A program made the position numbers and the translations under genes. Below, in pieces: positions 9,711 through 20,000 of a DNA stretch of 64,000 bases (within the stretch, counting starts at the first letter, position 1; the number at the start of each line of letters is the position of its first letter). Below the pieces are notes generated by a model. The model made no database searches, was not told the DNA's origin, and saw only the letters and a list, made by a program, of their open reading frames with translations. Origin of the DNA: Anaerolineae bacterium (lineage in GTDB: Bacteria; Chloroflexota; Anaerolineae; 4572-78; J111); the NCBI GenBank assembly GCA_023382535.1, contig JAHDWA010000050.1:1-64000 (forward strand), in the 5' to 3' direction.

Positions 9711-10160
9711 ATGGAGTTTATTGATATTGAGCAAATTCAAGTTCTGGCTTTTGTGGCGCTGGCAATGTTCCTGGGAAGCGTCATCGGTTATGAACGCGAG
9801 TCTGCCAACAAACCGGCTGGCCTGCGCACGCACATGCTTGTCGCCGGTGCGGCGGCTTTATTGGTGGCCCTGGGCGATGTCCTCATTGCTCATTTCCAGG
9901 TAGATACAGGCCGCAACGTCATTCAGTCCGACCCGATCCGCATTATTGAGGCGATTATCACCGGCGTCAGCTTCCTGGGAGCGGGAACCATCATTTATCA
10001 CCGTTCTGAAAATGTTGTCGAGGGACTGACCACCGCCGCCTCAATCCTGCTGGCAGCAGGGATCGGTATGTGCGTCGCCTTGTTGCAGTTTACTCTCGCC
10101 GTCGGGGTTACCGTTCTGGCTCTGATCATCTTGCGGATCATCCCGGCGATCTTCAAATGA
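9711..10160 (+). CDS. MgtC/SapB-family membrane protein
   Basis: A 149-residue hydrophobic protein starting at 9711 after a strong GGGGGAGAG. It has the conserved MgtC N-domain: LAMFLGSVIGYERESANKPAGLRTHMLVAGAAAL, then VSFLGAGTI and EGLTTAASILLAAGIGMC. MgtC proteins modulate magnesium homeostasis or F-ATPase activity in some bacteria. The C-terminal ACT-like domain of full-length MgtC is absent, as in many SapB-type members. It is coupled to the ZIP transporter gene upstream. Confidence 0.9.
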   Translation: MEFIDIEQIQVLAFVALAMFLGSVIGYERESANKPAGLRTHMLVAGAAALLVALGDVLIAHFQVDTGRNVIQSDPIRIIEAIITGVSFLGAGTIIYHRSENVVEGLTTAASILLAAGIGMCVALLQFTLAVGVTVLALIILRIIPAIFK

Positions 10161-10234
10161 TCTGGTTGGAGGACGGATTATGAATGCTAAAAAGATGAAG
10201 TGGAAAACGGGACCTAACAAGGAGGTGTAAAAAA

Positions 10235-10696
10235 GTGGATGCAAAACTGCTTTATGAGTACGGAGAACAAAAAACGATTGCGGTGATCTTCGACAAGGGG
10301 GATGAATTTATTGCCCGGCTGACCGAATTTGCGAAGAAGCAGGATTTGGCTGGCAGTCATTTTACGGCGATTGGCGCGTTCAGCGAGGTTACCCTGGGCT
10401 TTTTTGACCGCCAGCAGAAGGATTACCAGCGCATCCCTATCCGCGAGCAGGTTGAAGTCCTGTCCCTGGTTGGGAATATTGCCCTGGACCAGGGTGCGCC
10501 GAAGGTCCACGCCCACGTCGTATTGGGCAAGGCCGATGGCACGGCCCACGGCGGCCATATCTTAGAGGCGCGAGTCTGGCCCACTCTGGAAGTCATTGTG
10601 GTTAAAGAGCCGGTCTACCTGCACCGCCGGACCGATGAAGAGACCGGCCTGGCTTTGATAGATTTTGATCTAACTCAGCGAGTGATGGCGGCCTGA
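10235..10696 (+). CDS. PPC/DUF296 domain protein
   Basis: A 153-residue protein starting with GTG at 10235, with GGAGG nine bases upstream. It is a single PPC (plants and prokaryotes conserved, DUF296) domain: KTIAVIFDKGDEFIARLTEFA, SHFTAIGAFSEVTLGFFDR and KVHAHVVLGKADGTAHGGHIL, where the HAH...GGH histidines form a probable metal site. The domain forms trimers. In bacteria it stands alone and its role is unknown; in plants it is joined to AT-hook DNA-binding motifs. It may be co-transcribed with the MgtC-like gene. Confidence 0.88.
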   Translation: MDAKLLYEYGEQKTIAVIFDKGDEFIARLTEFAKKQDLAGSHFTAIGAFSEVTLGFFDRQQKDYQRIPIREQVEVLSLVGNIALDQGAPKVHAHVVLGKADGTAHGGHILEARVWPTLEVIVVKEPVYLHRRTDEETGLALIDFDLTQRVMAA

Positions 10697-10754
10697 CGAA
10701 AAGGCTCTGTGTTCCGCGCGTGGTTGTCTAAGGCATGAACAGGAATAACCTGCT

Positions 10755-11066
10755 TTAATTTTGTTCCTCACCGTCATCAGGTTTGACACTATAGTGAATT
10801 GTCCGGGCAACGATTCGGCCGTTGCGAATCACAAAAGAGTCCGTCCCGTCCTTCACCTGGCCGTGAGGTGATTGGCCCGTCCACTCAAGGAAAGCTACTT
10901 CCCCCTCAACCAGTTTATTGCGATAATTGTAAGTGCCACGAGGAAAGTGCTTGCGTAGAATTTCCGCCGATTGCCGTATTCCCTCATGCCCGCGATAAAT
11001 GCCGGTGCAAGTCAGTAAGACAACGTCCGGGGCAAAGTTAAGGGCAATATCTTCTTCTTGGGCTAT
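10755..11066 (-). pseudogene. 5'-truncated SnoaL-like (NTF2-fold) protein remnant
   Basis: Reading leftward from a TGA at 11067-11069, about 100 codons stay open to the TAA at 10755. They encode a recognisable SnoaL/NTF2-like C-terminal half: NFAPDVVLLTCTGIYRGHEG, then VEGEVAFLEWTG, then DSFVIRNGRIVARTIHYSV. No start codon or ribosome site lies at the upstream edge, and the N-terminal helices are missing, so this is a truncated gene. SnoaL domains occur as C-terminal parts of ECF41 sigma factors and as free cyclases or isomerases; which one this was cannot be told. Confidence 0.6.
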
Positions 11067-11281
11067 TCAGGGTAGCTAAATTTTCGTTTTCAAAACCACT
11101 CACATGGGTATAGGCCAATCCTATTAATCCAGATATACTTTTAGGCTGGTGCGGAAAGGGAGCTTAGCGGGCTACAGGCGAGTGTCCAGGGTGGCAGCAT
11201 AACCTGTGCCGCGCATTTACCTTGGGTGAGAAATCTGAAGGATTTTTCTACCGCGCTTAGATCTCAGAGAGGCAGAAAATC
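11067..11281. other. Intergenic region before the DASS transporter
   Basis: About 215 bases between the SnoaL remnant and the transporter start. I see no gene and no convincing promoter; only a weak GAGAGG precedes the ATG at 11282. Confidence 0.4.
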
Positions 11282-13426
11282 ATGCAGAGTGAATTCTTTT
11301 TCAAGCAGACCCTCGACAAGTTGGGTCTGCGGAATATGGAGCGAAGAGTTGCCAGCGCGCTTCTGCTAGCGCCGTTATGTATCATCGTCGTCGCTCTTTT
11401 GCCTGGTGGTCTCTCGCCAGCCGGCAAAATAACCCTGGGAGTTTGGCTGCTGGCTATTATTGGCTGGACCCTCACCCCCTTGAATGATACGTTCGTCGCC
11501 CTCGCCGCCGCGATCATCCTCATGCTCTCGGACGCTTTTGAGGCGGAGAATTTTTTTGCCAGCCTGGGCAACTCAACCATTTGGCTTATGATTGGGGCAG
11601 CTATTGTCGGCACCGCCGTCAACCAATCAGGCTTACCGGCGCGTTTCACCCTGGCCGTTACGCACCATGCCCGCACGGTCTCCCAATTATTTTACTGGCT
11701 GACTGCTGTTTTGCTGTTAACCGCCCTCATCATTCCGTCGGTTGCGATTCGAACCACTCTCATGCTGCCGGTCTATACCCTTATCGCCACATCCTTCCGT
11801 GACCAGCGGATCAATCGAGCCTTAGCCCTGATGCTGCCCATCAATTTGATCCTAACCTCCGTCGCCTCGCTCTTTGGCGACGGAGCCCATTTAGTGATCA
11901 ACGATACCCTCGGCCAGCTTACCGGCCGGCCGCTTTCCTTTTTCCAGTGGGCCTTAATGGGCCTGCCCTTTGCCGCGATCTCCGCCTTTGGGGCCACGCG
12001 GATCATCCTGCGCCGTCTTCTGGACGAATCGCAGCGCCAGCTTCCCATTGATAAAACATCGCTTGTAGCGCTGCCAGCTTCGCGGTCACTTTCCTGGACG
12101 CAGCGCTATATGCTTGCCGTGCTGATCCTGCTGCTGCTGCTGTGGCTGACCGAATCCTGGCATGGACTCGACAGCGCCTTGATTGCCCTTTTGGGCGCCA
12201 TCGCAGTCACGGTCCCCCTCGTCGGTGTGATTAAATTTGAGGAGGCCGCCGCCAATATCTCCTGGAATGTGATTGCCTTTGTCGGCGCAACCCTGTTCCT
12301 GTCCAACGCTCTGGTCGAGTCAGGCGCAGGAGGCTGGTTGGTTAACCAACTTCTGGTGCGGACGGGCGTGGTCGAGCTTGGCTCACGGCTGGCTCTTATG
12401 CTGGGTATCACCGTCATTACCCTGGGGTCCCATCTCCTGATTACTTCCCGCTCAACTCGCGGCGCGGTGATTGCCCCGGGAGTGGTGTTACTGGCTTATA
12501 GTACCGGCCTTGATCCGCAAACCCTGGCCTTTATCACGGCTGCCGGTATCGGTTATTCAATTACCTTCTTTATCAGTGCCCGGACGCTGATGGCCTTTCA
12601 GCGGCTGGACGGCAATGATGAAGGCGTATTGTTTACCTCGCTTGATTTGATCCGCCTCAGCGGGGTACTGGCCCCCTTCCAGGCGCTTCTGATCGTTCTG
12701 TTTGGGCTGTTTTACTGGCCCATTGTCGGGGGAGGAACGGCGGTTAGCCCTGCCCAGGCCCAGGAGCGACTCCAGGAAGCCCCAATTACCACGGGACGGC
12801 CCGGCCTGCTGCAAAATCGAGTGGTTGTGCCGGTTGAGGTGTTAGACCAGGCCGGTATTCGCCAGGTCAACGGCCAGTTTCAAATCAGCCCTCCCCCCCA
12901 GCCGACTGAAGCAATCCCGCCAACCGCCAGCCCTTCCCCATCACCCACTTCGACCCCGACTCTACCCTTAACCGCAACCCCGCGGCTGACGTCAACTTCC
13001 CCTCTCAGCACCACGTCAGAATTGACTACCACCCCAACTCTAACGCCAACCCCGGTCCTGACGGCCACATTTGTGGTCACCCGTACGCCGGTGTTAACGG
13101 CAACCCCATCCCTGACAACGACCCTAACCGTGACGGCAACCGTCGAATTGACAACGACGCTCCTGACGCCAACCCCGGTGGTTACAGCAACGTCTACCCT
13201 GAGCACCAGCCCTGAATTGGCAGCTACGCCGGGGCTGACCATAACCCTGACCCCGGCAGCTACTCCGCCAACCGTGGAGCCAGCTACGTCAACCCCGGCT
13301 CCGGCGCCGTCTGCGCCAACCGGGGAGGCTCCAGCTACCTCCGAACCGGAGGAAACAACTCCACCTGATGAGGATGAGCGTGGGATTGAAAGTGAAGATG
13401 AGCCTGCCGCCGGCGATCCGGATTAA
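11282..13426 (+). CDS. DASS/SLC13-family anion transporter with a long Thr/Pro-rich C-terminal tail
   Basis: A 714-residue protein. Residues of about 20-485 form a DASS/SLC13 transporter with a dozen or so hydrophobic segments and family motifs such as GNSTIWLMIGAAIVGTAV and LISNTRST-like LITSRSTRGAVIAPG. These carriers move dicarboxylates, sulfate or similar anions with sodium. From about residue 535 to 690 the protein becomes a low-complexity tail of repeated TPT/TATP/TLT units, then an acidic end (DEDERGIESEDEP). The tail resembles the Thr/Pro linkers of exported Chloroflexota proteins and is unusual on a transporter. The coding frame is continuous, so the tail is part of the gene. Confidence 0.82.
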   Translation: MQSEFFFKQTLDKLGLRNMERRVASALLLAPLCIIVVALLPGGLSPAGKITLGVWLLAIIGWTLTPLNDTFVALAAAIILMLSDAFEAENFFASLGNSTIWLMIGAAIVGTAVNQSGLPARFTLAVTHHARTVSQLFYWLTAVLLLTALIIPSVAIRTTLMLPVYTLIATSFRDQRINRALALMLPINLILTSVASLFGDGAHLVINDTLGQLTGRPLSFFQWALMGLPFAAISAFGATRIILRRLLDESQRQLPIDKTSLVALPASRSLSWTQRYMLAVLILLLLLWLTESWHGLDSALIALLGAIAVTVPLVGVIKFEEAAANISWNVIAFVGATLFLSNALVESGAGGWLVNQLLVRTGVVELGSRLALMLGITVITLGSHLLITSRSTRGAVIAPGVVLLAYSTGLDPQTLAFITAAGIGYSITFFISARTLMAFQRLDGNDEGVLFTSLDLIRLSGVLAPFQALLIVLFGLFYWPIVGGGTAVSPAQAQERLQEAPITTGRPGLLQNRVVVPVEVLDQAGIRQVNGQFQISPPPQPTEAIPPTASPSPSPTSTPTLPLTATPRLTSTSPLSTTSELTTTPTLTPTPVLTATFVVTRTPVLTATPSLTTTLTVTATVELTTTLLTPTPVVTATSTLSTSPELAATPGLTITLTPAATPPTVEPATSTPAPAPSAPTGEAPATSEPEETTPPDEDERGIESEDEPAAGDPD
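12885..13345 (+). repeat. Low-complexity Thr/Pro-coding repeat
   Basis: The tail of the transporter gene is built of imperfect short repeats around CCAACCCC, ACGGCAACC and CTGACG. They encode alternating Thr-Pro and Thr-Leu-Thr. Units vary in length and sequence, consistent with slippage and drift. Confidence 0.6.
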
Positions 13427-13458
13427 GGGGACTACTCACTGAGGTCTGTTGGTTTTAC

Positions 13459-13935
13459 TTATGGGGTCAACAACACGGTGACCCGCAGGGTCTCATTAGC
13501 GTGGGTGGGCAAATTAAAGGTTTGGCTCGCGTCCAACAGACGTCCGCCTGATCCCTCGGTAATGCTCCAGCGAAACGGCCCCGTGCCGAAATCCCTGGCC
13601 GCCACCCACCACTGCCGGTTACCCTCGGCCAGTGGACCGCGCCAGCCCTCCACGTCGTGCCAGCCGCCGGCGCTGTCCTGCCACTGCACCACGGACCATA
13701 AGCCGGCCTGGGTTGATTGAACCTGCAACTCGATATACGCGCCCACAGGCTTTTGAGCGCCTTTATCTTTATCTTTCGGAGCGGGTGTAGCGGTCGGCGG
13801 GTCGCGGGGCGGTAAGGACGGTCCGGCCTGGATGCGAGGGGGCCAGGCTAACCCGATCAAGAGAGCGGCGACGGTAAGGCCGATCATAGTCCCCGTCAAA
13901 ACAACCCGGCCGGCTCGATTGTATTGTTTCTTCAT
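13459..13935 (-). CDS. Small exported or membrane-anchored protein, unknown function
   Basis: A 158-residue protein with a basic N-terminus and one hydrophobic segment (VLTGTMIGLTVAALLIGLAW, residues about 12-31), so it is exported or anchored. A Pro/Thr linker (PPTATPAPKDKDK) leads to a compact Trp-rich domain: IELQVQSTQAGLWSVVQWQDSAGGWHDVEGW, then QWWVAARDFGTGPFRW. It resembles no family I can name with confidence; a beta-sandwich is likely. GGAGGAG precedes the start. It lies downstream of the giant surface protein on the same strand and may be co-transcribed with it. Confidence 0.7.
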   Translation of the reverse strand: MKKQYNRAGRVVLTGTMIGLTVAALLIGLAWPPRIQAGPSLPPRDPPTATPAPKDKDKGAQKPVGAYIELQVQSTQAGLWSVVQWQDSAGGWHDVEGWRGPLAEGNRQWWVAARDFGTGPFRWSITEGSGGRLLDASQTFNLPTHANETLRVTVLLTP

Positions 13936-14018
13936 GGTTGTAATTACGCTCCTCCCAGAAAGAAGGCAAGACCTGCCCGGTGACTATAGGGGCTGCAAAG
14001 CAAGTCCTGCCTTCCACC

Positions 14019-17000
14019 TCACTGTCTTGGCGGCAATCCTTCTGGCGACGGCCCACCCGTCTCCTGGAGAGGCTGCGCCCTCGAGGGTCCGCTGCCGGCG
14101 GCCGAAATAACCGGCCCGGCCAGATTGTTAGCCTCGTTGCTCTCCTTCACCGCGCCATAAGGGGTGCTGAAATCAACCGAGTCGGCCAGGGCGAAGACAC
14201 TCTCGCCTACCGGCAGCGGGAGGGGGCTGCTCAGGTTCGGGAAGTAGAAGGGATCGTTGGTGGTCAGGGTGAGCGTGCCGCCGGGGACGAGTTGGCTCAA
14301 CCCGACTCCCTGCACCCCCCAAACCTGGCCATGGGCGGCGATGTCTTGCCAGCGTTTGTTGAGGGCAGGCGTCGAAGTCGGATTGAAATAGACATCCACC
14401 CAGAAGGCATCCACCACCGGCGCATTGCCGGCATTTCTGATGACCAGGGTCACGCCGCTGCTGCCGGCGGCCAGGCTGTCAACGACTAAATCGGGGGCAG
14501 GGACGGAGTTTTTGACCAGGATGGGCAGATAGATGGGGGTGTTGTTATTGACGCCCGCGCCCGAAATGACAAAGGTATAGGGGTTCTCGTCGCTGTCATT
14601 GTTGGCCAGGGTGACGGTGGCGACGCGTGTGCCCGCCACCGAAGGGGTGAAGCGCACCTGGAAGCTGGTGCTGGTATTAGCAATGACCGGCGTGACCGGG
14701 TTGGCGACGACGCTGAAATCACCCGCCGCCGCGCCGCTCAGGGCCACCGGCGGCAACCCGTTCAGGTTCAGGTCTGCCGAGCCGCTGTTACTGATGGTAA
14801 AGGTGCGGGTGATGGCCCCGCCCAGGGTTACACTGCCAAAATCGGTCTGGTCGGCCAGGGAGGGGCTGCTGTCCCCATCAGGGATGACCGTGTTGTTGCC
14901 CAGCAGCGCGATTTCAGGCCCAATAAAGGTGCGGCTGAACTGAGCGGCAGCGGTGTTGGCATTACCGGCTGCGTCCTGAGCTGCCCCCGCCGAGATGTCG
15001 GCGGTGACCAGCCCGATGCCGCCCGGAATCAGGTCGAAGGTATAGCCGCTGCCGCTGCCGGCGAAGTTGCTGACCGTGGCGTTGCCAGGGACGATGTCGC
15101 TTGAGGTGAAGCCGGTGACGCTCTCGCTGAAGGTCACCGTCACCGGAATCGGCGAGACGTTCGTCGGGTCGGGGGCGGCGGAGCTGAGGGTGACAGTCGG
15201 CGCAACCGAATCGTAGGTGCGGCTCAGGGTGTTTGAAGCCGCAGTATTGAAGTTACCGGCAGCGTCCTGGGCACTGCCTGCCAGGTAAACAGCCGTTACC
15301 AAGCCCTGCCCGCCGGGAGTCAGGTCGAAGGTGTAGGTTGTGCCGCTGCCCACGGGAGTGCTGGCCGTGCCATTCGTGATACCGAGATCGCCAACCCCTG
15401 AGCCAATATCAACAGGCTCATTAAAGGTGATCGTGACCGGAATGGGGGAGACGTTGGTGGGGTCAGTCGTGAGGGAAGTCAGCACTGCCGTCGGAGCGAT
15501 TGTGTCAACGGTCCAGGTGTAAGAAGCGGGGGTGGCGTCCGTATTGCCTGCGGCATCAACAGCCCGCACCTGGAAGGTGTGGCTGCCATTGGCGAGGCTG
15601 CTGTAGTTCTGCGGACTGGTGCAGGCGGTGAAACTGCCGCCATCGAGTTTGCACTCGAAACTGGCGATACCGCTACCGCCGCCATCGTCGCCGTGGAAAT
15701 TGAAATTGGCGCTGGTGTTGTTGGTCGGATTGGCCGGGCTGCTGTCAATCAATGTGTCCGGGGCGATGGTGTCAATCACAATCGCTTTGTTTGCGCCCAG
15801 CGAGCCGGCGGCGCCCGGCGCGGGCAGGGTCAGGATCGCGTCGTTGCCGGAGGCATCCTGGATCGTCCCGCCGTTGAGGGACAGGGCAGTTGTACCGGTG
15901 TAATCCAAATCGGGGGAATTATGGCCTGCCTGCACCGTGTAGTTGAAGGTCAGCGTGGCTGTGCCGCTGCCGCTGCTGTAGTCAACCACGGCGTCGGTGG
16001 CGCCGGTTTCGAGGGTCAACTGGGGCGTGCCGGTTACGTTCACGGCTTCGCTGAAGGTGATCGTGACCGGGATGACTGCGCCGGCGGCGTAGGCCCCGTT
16101 CGCGGCGGTCGAGGTGACATTCGTCACGCTGGGTTCGGTGGCGTCAATCACAATGTTCTTGTTTGCGCCCAGCGAGCCGGCGGCGCCCGGCGCGGGCAGG
16201 GTCAGGCTGGCGTTGTTGAGGGCCGCGTCGCGGATCGTCCCGCCGTTGAGGGCCAGGGCGGCGGTGCTGACGTAGTCCAGGTCGGGCGAGGTATCTCCCG
16301 GCTGGGTGGTGTAGTTGAAGGTCAGCGTGGTCGTGCCGCTGCCGCTGCTGTAATTGACTACCCGGTCGGTGGCGCCGGTTTCGAGCGTCAACTGCGGCGT
16401 GCCGGTCACATTCACAATTTCGCTGAAAGTGATCGTCACCGGGATCAGCGCGCCGGTGCCGTAGCTGCCATTCGCGGCGGTCGAGGTAATGTTCGTGACC
16501 GTCGGGGCGGCGGTGTCAATCACAATGTCCTTATTTGCGCCCAGCGAGCCGGTTGCGCCCGGTGTGGGCAAAGTCAGGGCGGCATTGTTGGTGACCGCGT
16601 CCTGGATGGTCCCCCCGTTGAGGGCCAGGGAGGTTGTACCGACATAATCGAGGTCGCCGGAAGTGTCGCCGGCCTGGACGGTGTAGTTGAAAGTCAGCGT
16701 GGCCGTGCCGCTGCCGCTGGCGTAATTCACGGTTCGGTCGGTCGCGCCGGTTTCGAGGGTCAACTGCGGCGTGCCGGTCACGATCACGGCTTCACTAAAG
16801 GTGATAGTGACCGGAATGACTGCGCCGGTGGTGTAGCTGCCGTTGGCAGCGGTCGAGGTGACGTTTGTCACAGTTGGCGTGGTGTTATCCAGCACATAGT
16901 GCTGATCGAAGCCCACCGTCATATTGGTCAAGGGGTTGCCAGCCAGGTCAGTGATGGTTGGGGAAGCGGCAAAGTCCAGGTCTACCAGGCCATTGAAGTT

Positions 17001-20000
17001 GGCCAGGTTGCCACCTGAGACGGTCACATTGTACGTATCCGAACTGCCGCTGGTGAGTATCGTCTCGCCGGTGAGGGCCGGAACGGTGAAGTCCGTGCCG
17101 TCAACACCGCTGACATCCTCGCTAAAGACGGCCTGCCAGACCAATGTATCCGCATTGGTAGGAGTAGTGGCCGGGTTGAAGCGATTGAAGTTGGTTGCCA
17201 CGGGTGCGGTCGTGTCAATGTCAATATCGGCGTTGAACCCGAGCGAACCGGCTGTGCCTGGCGAGGCCAGGGTTAGGGTGGCAGCGTTGGTGGCAGCGTC
17301 CTCGATGGCGCCGCCGTTGAGAGTCAGGGCGCTGGTGCCGGTGTAATCCAGGTCGCCGACATTCTGACCCGAAGCGACGCTGTAATCAAAGGTCAACGTG
17401 GCTGTTCCGGCGCCGCTCACATAGCTGGCCGTTCCGCCAGAATTCAAAGCAAGGCTGGGTGTGCCGCCAGTGGTATCAACATTGACAATTTCGTTGAAGG
17501 TAACGCTGATATGAACAACATCCGTTGCGTTACAGTAGGTGGTGCCGCTGTTCAAGAGACAGCCGGTGTTGCTGGTGCTGGTCACGTTCGTCACCGTCGG
17601 GGCGGTCTTGTCAAGGGTGTAGACCTGACCCACGAAGGGCAGGCTGGTGGTGATGTCGTGCGACAGGCCGGTGTCGTTGACAAAGTTCAAACCGAGCGTG
17701 CCGTCGCCCGTGCCGGTGTTGGCGGTGATGTTCCAGGTTGTCGAGGGCGGCCCGCTCGTTTCGGTGACGCCGGTGATCGAAGCGCCAGTCACCCCGCCGC
17801 CCTGTACCAGGCTGAAGTTGCTCGCCGTCAGGTTGATGACCGCCTGGGCAAAGACAATCTGCCAGGTTACGGTCGCATTTTTGTTGGGGTTGGCGCTGGC
17901 GCGATTGAGCGAAACGACGCTCGTATCGGGCCGGTCAACCGGGGTAATCGTCGGGTTGGCTGCGCCGCCCACGGACGGGTCGTCGGTCAGCACACCGGCC
18001 AGCTCGTTGGAGAGGACCGTGCCCTGGTTGGAAATCTGGGTGGTGCCCAGCGGCAGTTGGGGACCGTTGACCGTCACCCGGAATTTGATGGTGACGCTCC
18101 TGGCCGGCGGCAGCGTGCCGATGGGGACATTGACGGTTTCGCCCGAGGCCATCGGCACAAGCGGCGGTAGTAAGTTGATCGGGCCGGCACTGCCAATCGC
18201 CGCCGTTGTGCCCGCAGCGTTGGTGGTTAGATGCTCTGGTAAATTAGTAATCAGGCTGGCGTTTTCTACCCTGTACGAGGTTTGTTTGATCATACCCGGA
18301 TCGCCCAGTAGCGTATTGAAGCGGTCGGTGGGGTTTGCGGGCAGGTTGGATTGAGCCAGAACTTGTGCAGCGGGAAACTGGATGTTTTCTGGCGACATCG
18401 CCAGGTTTGGTTGCGCACAAGCTGCGCCGCCTCCGAAGCCTGACGAATCGAAGGTTGCAGTGGAAGCGGACACTATCGTGTTACGGCTGCCGAGATAGGT
18501 AATGACCGCCGCTGTATCTGTCGCCGAACCGCCGTAGCTGGGCAGTCGAACCGTGCCATCGTTTCTTTGCCGCACGCGAATATCACCGGCTGCCAGAGAC
18601 CCACCGAGGGAATGTGTGAAGGTATTCCTTAGTGCTGGTGTGCTGTTGCCGATATCAGCGCAGAGGGAAGAAGTGTTTCCTGGTCCGGTTACTGCATTTT
18701 GAATAAGAAACCCAACATTCGTATTCGACGTGCCGTCCAACTTAATGTCAACAATATTTCCTGTGACGGTTACATTGTTTGTCCCATTCCCATCCTGGCC
18801 GGCTTGCACGAGAAGCGACCGCTGTGTTCCGGCGTAGTCAATGTTGTTGTTGAGGATGGCGACATTCATTGTGCCGCCGCCCGCATTGTTTACGAAAACC
18901 GCATCAGCAGTGAGATTGTTGGCAACGGAGATGTTGTTATTCCTGATAAAAGCGTCGAAGGTGAACCCGGTATCAAATGCCGATCCGGTCAAGCTTACGG
19001 CAACAAAATCTCCGGTGGCTACACTACTTAGGATGTTGTTATCAATATCAAGATTAACGTTGCTATTGTCTCCGGCGCTGACCGAGATCTGATCGTTATT
19101 TCCACTTGAGGTACTATTCTTCACCGTCAGGTTCATCGTCGCAGTATCAAAGGCATCAGCCACGATACCGCCGCTAAAATTATTGGTGGAAGCCACGCCA
19201 CTATCAAATGTAATGGTTGTGTTCATTGCCCCGCGAATGCCGAACAGGTAGCCACTGCCAAGAACACCCGTAGTGGCACTGCCTCCGTTAATCGTGATTG
19301 TTCCAGTCGTGGATTGTGGCAGGTCTCCGGGAAGATTATTGTTGTTCTGGATATTTACATTGTCATCGCCGCTGCTGGTAATAGTGGTATTGTTAATTGT
19401 GGATATGCCAACCATGTTATAGAAATGGATGCCATCCTCATCGGCTCCATTACCAACATTAAGCATGGTGCTGTTGTTGTAGGAAAAGTTGGAAACATTG
19501 TGACCATTGATTCCCTGTTCAGCACTTCCGGTGATATCAATATTATCGAGCGTAGCCCCGTTTACACTTTGAAGGTGGATAACAGCATTATCGGCAGTGT
19601 TATTACCGAGCGAAAGTCCGGTCGGCGCGGCAGGAAAATCTGTTGTGCAAGCGTTGGTAAAGGTCATGTTCTTGAGCGAAAGGTTGCTGGTGCTTATGAA
19701 TTCCGCGCCACGTGTGCTGATGTTTTGGATGGTGCCGCCGGAACCATTCGTTGTGCCTATACCAACAACTTTCAAGCCACCACTACTGCCAGTGGTATTC
19801 AGGATAATTCCCTTCGTTGCTCCGTTGGCAGAGATGCTGCGGAACTCCAGATTGTTTGCGCCGATGGTCGTATTAGCTACATTGAGCGCCGTGCCGGTGG
19901 TGGTCGTCAGCGTATTGACCAGCGCGCCGGTCGCCGCCGGGTTGCAGGGGTTCTCGTCGCAAACCTGGACCGTGCCGCCGTTGGTGGCGGTGAAGGCCGC

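Noticed and set aside
12885..13345. Thr/Pro repeat considered as a CRISPR-like array
   Set aside because: Units are short, irregular and translated in frame; there are no constant repeats with unique spacers.
15771..16886. 372-bp units considered as a mobile element
   Set aside because: They are exactly in frame, encode one Ig-like domain each, and have no terminal inverted repeats or transposase.
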